This document shows positions 56,401 to 64,000 of a stretch of DNA of 64,000 bases, piece by piece (the stretch's first letter is position 1; every line of letters begins with the position of its first letter). The notes below the pieces were generated by a model that had not been told where the DNA came from, did not search any database, and worked only from the letters and a program-made list of their open reading frames with translations. Position numbers and translations under genes: made by a program. This DNA comes from Brugia malayi (lineage: Eukaryota; Nematoda; Chromadorea; Rhabditida; Onchocercidae), in NCBI RefSeq assembly GCF_000002995.4, contig NW_025062479.1:8919721-8983720 (forward strand), written 5' to 3'.

Positions 56401-57963
56401 TTTACAATTCAAATCATAATCACACTGCAACAATTTCCCAAAATTTTCATTGTAATGCATTTCCAAATCTTTCGTACTTCCCAAATCTTCATTGCAATGC
56501 ATTTTTAAATGGTGGCATTGCAGTTATCTTGTGTTAATTTAATTACGGAAAGTAATGATGCTTGTTATAAAACCAAACGGCGCATTTATTTTTGATCAGT
56601 AAGAAATAAATTCTAATGAATTTCTTATGTGTTCTTCGATGTCACTTTTTTTTCCACTTGTATTTTTTGTTTTCTATTTTTGCATGTTCGATTTTATTAT
56701 CAATATTCTACTTTGATTTCAATTAGCTTTCTGCTATAGCTTACCTTAGTACTTAGCTACACATTAATATTTATTTTAGTTTTTTTTTTCTCTTTTTTTT
56801 TTTTTTAAATTGAAATACAGATAAAACTGAATGATTCTCATTAAAATATTTATGTGACATTACAATATAAGTGAATGTTCAAGTATATATCAAAATGTCG
56901 CTGGTCGCGACAATATTAAACATTCTTATATCGCGCAGTACTTTTATTACGTGAATGTTGAAGAAAAAAGAATTTTTTCCTGCAAGAAGAAAACTCTCGC
57001 TAATCTATAGCAAAGGCAAACTCACCTATGAAAATATCTTCTGGCTTGAATTTTTAAGTTTACAGCAGCTATACCATCATGAATATAACCTATAATAATG
57101 TCTTTCTCCTGCTTTCTTTTTTTTTTCTCTCTCTCATAGAGAGTTACTAAACATTTCTGATGAAAATAATTTAAAAAGTTGAAACTCGGGTTATTCGAAA
57201 TTGGTTGCTATTGAACATTTAACCTTATCGAAACTTACTTATTCTTGACTGTATGAACATATCAACTAAAAATATAATATCGCATATGAAATTACAAGTT
57301 AGCCAATAGTAAAAATAATAGGTGTAAATTTCTCTGTAAACAAATATCACGACCATAAGCAAATTATAAAAACAGCTGATGCAAACAAGTGCTGTCCAAT
57401 AGTACAACAAAGACGATGTTGGTTTTACCACAAAAAATATCATTCCTCTGCAAAGGGATTTTAAGTATTGTTTATATTAAATATGTAAAGTAATGATTTA
57501 AGGGAAAATCAATGATATGATTGCCTAAAAGGGTCATCACTTCCGAAGAAGCTATGAATTTTTCATTATGACCATAAATTAAAACTCGTTGTCTGAGGTT
57601 AATTAAACTAAAGAGAGTCGTTTCAGTTTTGACATTCTAGGTCTCTTTTTTAAGGCTTTTATGTGGTGGTGCGTAGCATATCATTAGGAAATATCACACT
57701 GTATGATTCAGTAATTCAAATTATCTCATTTTTTTTTTAATGCGAAATCTTTTGCACTCTGAAGATTTCAAAAGTCGAGCAAAATAAAAGTTAATAAATT
57801 TAATGAAATGTAAAGAAAAAAGACGCTTGATAGATCGATACTTCATTTTTTGTTTGAAAATATCAATAAAACGATCATGTTTTGTAGCTATTTCATCAGT
57901 TACAGCACATGCCACTGCTGATGTTTTCACCATTTTCTTCACTCGTAGCTTTTGTTTTCTCAT
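53479..57963 (-). CDS. Cyclic-nucleotide-gated channel subunit with divergent pore and ligand site
   Basis: CNG cation channel of the TAX-4/CNGA type by similarity. Thirteen exons: 57963-57842, 57447-57239, 57089-57026, 56380-56127, 55971-55794, 55649-55589, 55251-55079, 54950-54869, 54799-54710, 54511-54413, 54302-54050, 53939-53779, 53589-53479; 618 residues, phases closed. S1: SSLLYYWTALVCISCFYN. S4 region: LVRLNRLLKSYRFNYFIDRT; S5: FVLIMTCVVLFHWNAAAYFL. Pore: IYWSSLTLTTKGQQPYPMSS. S6: LIGLLIFAVIVGSVGSIIST. C-linker: LDGLPRKLHGQLAIHLHM. cNBD: EMYIVKRGQLNCVSDDGKV, GAVFGQ then GGKKHTMAIRSVGYTDV. A coiled tail follows. Two things are wrong for an ordinary subunit: the filter reads TTKGQQ where the family has TTIGET, and the phosphate-binding Glu and Arg of the cNBD are Gln and His. 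It may be a modulatory subunit. The start at 57963 is the first ATG in frame; further 5' exons are possible. Confidence 0.92.
54843..55052. repeat. Duplicated exon-end fragment in the CNG gene
   Basis: 54843-54883 and 55019-55052 are near copies (shared GCAAGAAATAAGAA, a 6-base gap, then TTACA/GTTTCATC-TTTGG with two changes). On the minus strand the first copy holds the 3' end of the exon 54950-54869 and its GTAATT donor; the second lies in the preceding intron. Confidence 0.7.
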
Positions 57964-59310
57964 TTAACGTTTTGATCCAATAATGAATGACCTTTAATTT
58001 AAAAATTCATAACCTTATGACAAAAAAAATATTTGGAATTGATTGGAATGAAAAAGAAAAAAAGTCTCAAATTAATTTTTTATAACACGTATGCTGACGA
58101 TTTGAAACTATATTATCACGAGAAACCATATAAAATAGAGGTGAGGTGGAAGAACTGAATTTATATTTCATATGATTCATTCGTATCATAAAAAAAATTT
58201 TTTTTCGTAATTCTTTACATCATTTAGATTAAAGAGTAAAGAGACGATTAATACTGACATATCAATAATTTTCATAGCTGAAATAAACAAACCATAACAA
58301 TGAAGATGATGTCATCCAACTTAGCGATTTCATAATCATCATCTTTAAATCAAAATTGCTTCCCAGTGGATTTGAAATTAAACTTTTAGGTGTTCACATA
58401 TCAGCTGCTTCATACTCATCTGATATTATTGAAAATAATAAGATATAACTATAAATAACTCTATTTTTAAATGAAAACTTCTTTCGCACTTCATCATTCG
58501 CATTAATCACATTTTAGATTTTAACACGAAAAGCTTATTAGAGTTTAGGTGATAATAGCAGTAAAGAAGTTAATGTGTTGTGTATTATAGGAGATTTTTA
58601 GACAACTAAGACATATAAATGTTTAGCAAAATTAATATAAGTATGGGTAGAAAGGAGAAGATATAAAGTTTAGTTAGCGATGTGACGACACGAAATAAAT
58701 GGGAAAAGTATTATGTCACCTTGGAAACCGCCGTCTTCCTTCAAAAATATTGAAGTATGTGAACCAAACAAAAAAACAAAAAAAGGGAAAAAAACTGATG
58801 ATAGTAATGTCATTCTTGAATTCTTTTTAACAATGAATAGTACATATCTATTAAAATCATTACAAAATAAAATTTCAAAATTTTTATGGCTGAGATCTAT
58901 TGCGTAGATGTGAGATACTGAATAACTTAACTTCCGAATATTTGGCGGAGGGTTTTTTAAATTGATATTTCATCATCACATCACTTTCAGATGTAGCAAT
59001 GTTCAAATATGCATCTGTTTGACACCAATAACAAACAATCGGTCAAGCCGACTCTTGCATTCTTCATCGTTTGGCATGTGAATTCCGTATATCAATGAAT
59101 GGGTAACTACCATATGAACACGTCGACAAAATGACCAGTGAATGAATGGTATGTGAACGAAAAGATTTGAAAGTTTCTCGAGCATTGCCTGGAAGGCTAT
59201 CTTTATGATAACCTGCTGATAATGCATTATTTTATCCTTATAATAAATTGCGGTATTCACATCAGTGATCCAATTCTGTACAACGAGACAGCAACACCGC
59301 CAAATCTACT

Positions 59311-59334
59311 ACTACTACTAGTACTAGTAGTAGT
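59311..59334. repeat. Perfect 24-bp palindrome of ACT/AGT triplets
   Basis: ACTACTACTAGT is followed directly by its reverse complement, giving a perfect 24-base inverted repeat with no spacer, flanked by one more CTACT-type triplet on the left. Confidence 0.9.
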
Positions 59335-62300
59335 GGCTGCTGAACGATGAGTACCAGCGGTTTCACAATCTTTACTATCATCAGATATCTTTTATTTCTT
59401 CAGTTTTTTCCTACTGCACCCTTCCCTAGTCATTTCCTAAACTATTTCAGTAACCACATCACGTGGTGACATATGCGTGAATGCTCTTATTACCTTCTTG
59501 GATTATTTTCATAAAGCTAATCTAAACTTGTTTGTACAATACTTCTTCATTTTACTAAATTTCTTATTCATAGTAAATAGCAGCAGCAATCATGACAAGT
59601 GCACCACCACCAATTTTAAATGCTGTGAGCGATAAACTCAGGTTTCATTTTCATCAGTCATGTGACTATTACGCCTACCTGTGAAAGGTATTAGATAGAT
59701 GTAGTGTTATGGAGTTAAAATGATTTACGCTACAAGGTGTTGCAGAATGCATAAAGCTGTCGTTTCATCCTTTTACCTCAGCAGTACAAAAATGTGAGGG
59801 TCCCTCTTCATAATTATAATACCTTTTCTCATATCTCTTACCAGTGTAACTCTAGAACAAACAGATAAACGAATTATTATCTGATTTAGTATTTTTGTAG
59901 ATATGCACAGGATGAAATTCTCCGGATGAGGATTACTGTATTCCATCAACAACGAGGTGTTTTCCGGAGCAGTATGCACGATGGTACATCCATCTATCAC
60001 ATTTTTTTTTCGTGGTCTAAGATTTCTCGAAGATAGCAAAATATAAATTTATCATGTGTTACTGTTGTCTGTATTTTGGTGATAGTAGCTACTAAGGAAT
60101 TTGTTTTCTTTTTAAAAATTATGACTTAATTCATCCAAAAATTTTTACGAATTGCTCTCCAAAAACTCCCGGTAAGATTTCATTACGAGTCATTGTTTTG
60201 CAGTCAGCTTTCATTTGAACATCCACAAATGGATAAGTTGTATTAGGAAACGAATGAAGCGATGTTCGAAGTACGATCACATAGTTTTTGTTGCACGTTT
60301 AGATGAGGAAGTGGTAAGATTACAAGTTGTGAATATTTCAATACAGTTTTTTGAGATAGACAACTCATGATATATATGTTTAGCAGCTGTTCTAAATGAA
60401 TGCGTTCTTATTATTGCAGAAGAAAAAAAAAATTCCCATATTTTGGAGTTTTTATTACAGTAATTAACGGTCTAACAATAGAAAAAAAAAGACATAGAAA
60501 TTAGAAGCAATGTTCGGTGGAAAATCGGCATGTTGTTTCTATATATCCTCGATAGTATTTATTGCTCTATATGATATAATTGAATTGATAATACTCATAA
60601 CAATAGTTGCATTGCTGAAATAGTTCACTGTATCACTACTTCATTTTGTCATTAGTATGAAAGCAAAGAAAGATTAATACACGTCGTTCCACATTTCATA
60701 AAATTCAGTTTTGCAGCATTCGTTTCCACAGCTGTTTACAAAAAGAATGGAAGAATCATTATTCTTCCTTCTGTCCGGAAAAGATAGCGACGAAGGAGCG
60801 CTACTGATGTGACAGAAATTGAAGAAGAGCACAGAGATCTTTTATTTGTAAAATCTTCTTTACCGAAAAAATTTGCTTTCGTATATTTATTCCCCAATGA
60901 CCGACTAAACGAATAAAAAAGTTGAAGTACGGTTTGCTCAGAAATCTGTTACGTGCAACTAACAAATAGCATTATGATTTTTGATCCGTAGGCAAAATAT
61001 ATCAGAAGACTAATGTTAATTGCATTTTTGGCGAAAAAAATTAGTCATTTCACATTGCGGTTTTTCACAGTCTTGTTAGCCGGTAGTTCCAGTTTCTCGA
61101 TACTGATAAGTAGGATGATTTCTCTTTCGTTTCTGAGGAAAACAGAGAATCCCGAATGGATAGTACATCGAGGAAGTGCCTGAGAAATCAAAGATGAAGT
61201 GTGGTAGGCAATGAAGCCATTTTACAAAAGAAAACTCATTATGCATGATCTCATTCAGCTTGTGCATTGGTTTATGAACTGTTCATTCACACCTAATGAT
61301 GCAGTTGAACAGAGTAGGAAAGGTCAGTTAACAAAATAATTATCAATGATACGGAACTAAATACACTAGTATGCATTCTCATCGACATTTAACTGTTCTG
61401 ATTTCCAGCAACGGTGATGTTTGGTCGAAGGTGGTAATGTCGAAAATCTGGATTTTGCTCCACGTTTTGTTACAGTGTACTGTATATCCTGAATATGTGC
61501 AGCACAGAGCAATCTCTTTTTGTACTATAGTTCCAAGAAGAATATTCAGAGAGGAGATGGAACTCATGCATACTGTAAGAACTTGGAGTGCTTCTGTTCT
61601 TTACAGTGTTGTTCGTTAAGTTGTCCGTCCTAGCATTTTTTAAAGATCATTAAAAAAGAATTTTGATCGGAATAATTTAAGTTTCTTTTCTTTTTTTAAA
61701 AAAAACCATTTATCCAGTTTAAATCAAATTTATATGGAGAACTTGGAGAATGCAGTTTTCAATGCAGAAGGAATGCTATGAAAATGAATTTTTATACCAG
61801 TTTGCACTGAGCCATGAAAACTTGTTCAAAGGAATACATTGACTTATCTAAAAGAATGCTTCATGAAATAAACATCAGTCAACAGTCCCATAAAAGAGAA
61901 TGCCAACTGATGGGTTCCTTTGTCAAACAGAACATATCACATCGAAAAAGCACGGAGAAAACGAACCTGACAATCCAGTGGAAGGCCACCATTCCAAAAA
62001 CAAATTAAATTGCGCTTCGTACTTCTATATCCGGAGAACTTTTCATAAAGAAAGAAATGAACTTTGTAACAATGATTTCCGTGCATTACAATGATCTAGC
62101 AATCTATTAATCTACGGAATTTTGAAATAGCTTATCAAAACCGATATTTTTGTGGTGCGTTTTCAGTCCCAATACTACTGAGGCGTTTAACCATTTCACT
62201 TTCCAAAAAGCCTGGCTGATGATCAAAAGATCTGTTTTGAGCGTGCTTCTTGTACATAAATCAAATTGTTGTGCTTCTTAACGTGGGATAACATAAGGCG

Positions 62301-63835
62301 ACACAACAGATAAGAAGCAAAAATAGATAAGACAGAAGAAATGCGAAAGCACTGGGAACTATATCAGAGAAAGAGATGAGAAAAATACAATTATGACTTA
62401 ATATTACTGACCATGAAAAATTGTAGCAATAGATAAAAATGCAGATAAAAAATATGACATGATTGTGAAGATGGAGAGAGGCTGATTTTTTAAAGGGAAC
62501 AAAAGAAAAAATATTAATATATATGAAACAAACATTTGCACGGAAACCGCTTGGTGTTTCATTACCCGTCATGTTGTTAGTATACTGTTCAGCATTAAAT
62601 GACAAAAAAAGAACTGTTAGTCACGTTGAATAAATAATCTGAATTAAATGAAAATATAAAATTAGTTACTGACCTTTATAGATCAGCAAAACAGCTTTGA
62701 AGGGTAGTCTATGCATGGTCGAAATGCTGTAGCATCAACGGTTGAAACTCTGTGCTGAGTCTTTGGTATAGTTCTTGGCTTCCTGAACTGGAATTTCGAT
62801 GAGGGAAGGTTCATTTCACAAAAAGCTTCCGGCATATGTCAAAGCACTTTTAAACGAGAAGCAAATAGAATAAAGTCAATGACCCTAACGCTTTTAAAAC
62901 ATCTTAAAAGGCACATCTCACGGGGTTATTCATAAAAATAATGATAATAATTACTAGTAGTGATAATAACAATAATAATGATAAAATAATGAAAAAGCGA
63001 AATAAATATAAGATTCAAGTTTTGAAAGTAGAAAAAGTGAAGACAACATAAGAATTTGAAGTAAATCTAAAACTACCACAGCTACATAAGTGAAATAAGG
63101 ACTAATCTCAGTAAGATGAAGAGAAAAATAAAACAATTATTATCCTTTTTTAAAAATTCTAGATGATAGACAAGAATATCATTAGCGAGAATAAACTTCC
63201 CTATTCATTCCCCTTCCGTTGTCAACTTTAGCTTTCCTTATTATTTAATTACTGCTCTTCGGTTTATTTATTACCTTATCAACCCTTAAACTCAGATCAG
63301 ACATACAACACCGAAGCCATAAAGCTCGACTAAGATTAGACCATGAAAATAGAAAGTTATACTGTAAGCGGACTAATTGGAAAAAATAGCAAACATTCGC
63401 TCAACATTATATGAGTGTTGGTGTTTCCACAAAAGTAAAAACCGGAAAAAAAATAAGATCAGAAAAAATGTGATTGTATCAAAATTAGCAATAATGATAC
63501 GTAAAGATGACTACAAAGCATAACAATGACCCTCACACAAGGAATAACAAGACAAGGACAGCGTAAAAAATCAACATATGATTTTACTTTACTATTATGA
63601 ATTACTAAGAGTATTGTCGATCTTATCATAGCAAACACAATACGCTGCTAAAAAATAGTTTGTGTCTATGATACAGTGGGGCAAATCGCCATATCTATTG
63701 ACATGACTGATCGATGTCATATCAACTGTTACTGTATTCTTTAATATATCATACAGTACGGTTGCCTGTAACGTATAGATAATGATGAAATACTCATCAA
63801 ACACACGTAATATAAATTATAATATATATTATAAT

Positions 63836-63915
63836 AATATATATATATATATATATATAATATATAAATTATCCGGAGTCTTGAACATAATATAAATTAT
63901 CCGGAGTCTTGAACA
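63836..63915. repeat. AT microsatellite followed by a 28-bp tandem duplication
   Basis: An (AT)n run around 63836-63858 is followed by two copies of a unit containing ATTATCCGGAGTCTTGAAC at 28-base spacing (CCGG at 63873 and 63901). Confidence 0.85.
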
Positions 63916-64000
63916 AAGTCTGACTCCGGTTTCTTGTCACAATCTGGTTTGAATAAGTCAACAGTGAAAAGTTTTGTTTTATAAAAACCGATAATCCAAA

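Larger units (their letters stand above)
57964..64000. other. Gene-poor AT-rich region
   Basis: Six kilobases upstream of the CNG gene with no exon set I can support on either strand. Open frames (for example minus 59260-59003, plus 61371-61619, minus 62605-62261) are single, lack splice partners and show no domain. Small features: a 24-base palindrome at 59311-59334, an AT dinucleotide run near 63836-63858, and a 28-base tandem repeat near 63866-63915. It may contain CNG regulatory sequence or 5' exons. Confidence 0.5.

Overview
Eukaryotic nuclear DNA from a nematode. The base composition is AT-rich, genes are split into many short exons with GT-AG introns, and several start codons sit just behind a U-rich 3' splice site with no upstream exon, as expected for spliced-leader trans-splicing. 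The protein set (Beclin, SAR1, SNX9/LST-4, BCL9, ACK, tafazzin, PEX2, RBM17, a CNG channel) and the AT-rich style fit a clade III (filarial/spirurid) worm, but genus cannot be read from the sequence. All exon models were built by eye from reading frame, splice motifs and family conservation; in the multi-exon genes every intron phase closes, which is the main support for them. || Layout. 1-594 (+): 3' end of MCTS1. 1855-3754 (-): Beclin/bec-1, preceded by a 46-codon two-exon reading frame whose stop overlaps the Beclin start. 4881-6914 (+): SAR1 GTPase. 7928-11201 (+): coiled-coil protein with an NHL-like propeller. 12626-17762 (-): SNX9-type SH3-PX-BAR sorting nexin (LST-4). 19945-22980 (+): BCL9/Legless-like Wnt co-factor. 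24427-35723 (+): 31-exon KIND-FERM-3xPDZ scaffold with no phosphatase domain. 38302-41522 (-): compact ACK-type tyrosine kinase. 41973-43660 (+): tafazzin. 45431-45601 (+): 56-residue single-span membrane protein. 47551-49210 (-): peroxin PEX2. 49997-52487 (-): splicing factor RBM17/SPF45. 53479-57963 (-): cyclic-nucleotide-gated channel subunit with an aberrant pore and nucleotide pocket. 57964-64000: gene-poor, AT-rich, with small repeats. || Themes. Most genes are independent housekeeping or signalling genes, not one pathway. The sorting nexin, SAR1 and Beclin act in membrane traffic and autophagy, ACK and the KIND-FERM-PDZ protein in cortical signalling, tafazzin and PEX2 in organelle maintenance. 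|| The most informative observations are the BCL9 homologue with recognisable HD1 and HD2, the CNG subunit whose selectivity filter and cyclic-phosphate site are both substituted, the ATGA-overlapped frame in front of bec-1, and an exonic tandem repeat that has duplicated a splice acceptor. No CRISPR, tRNA, rRNA or intact transposon was recognised.
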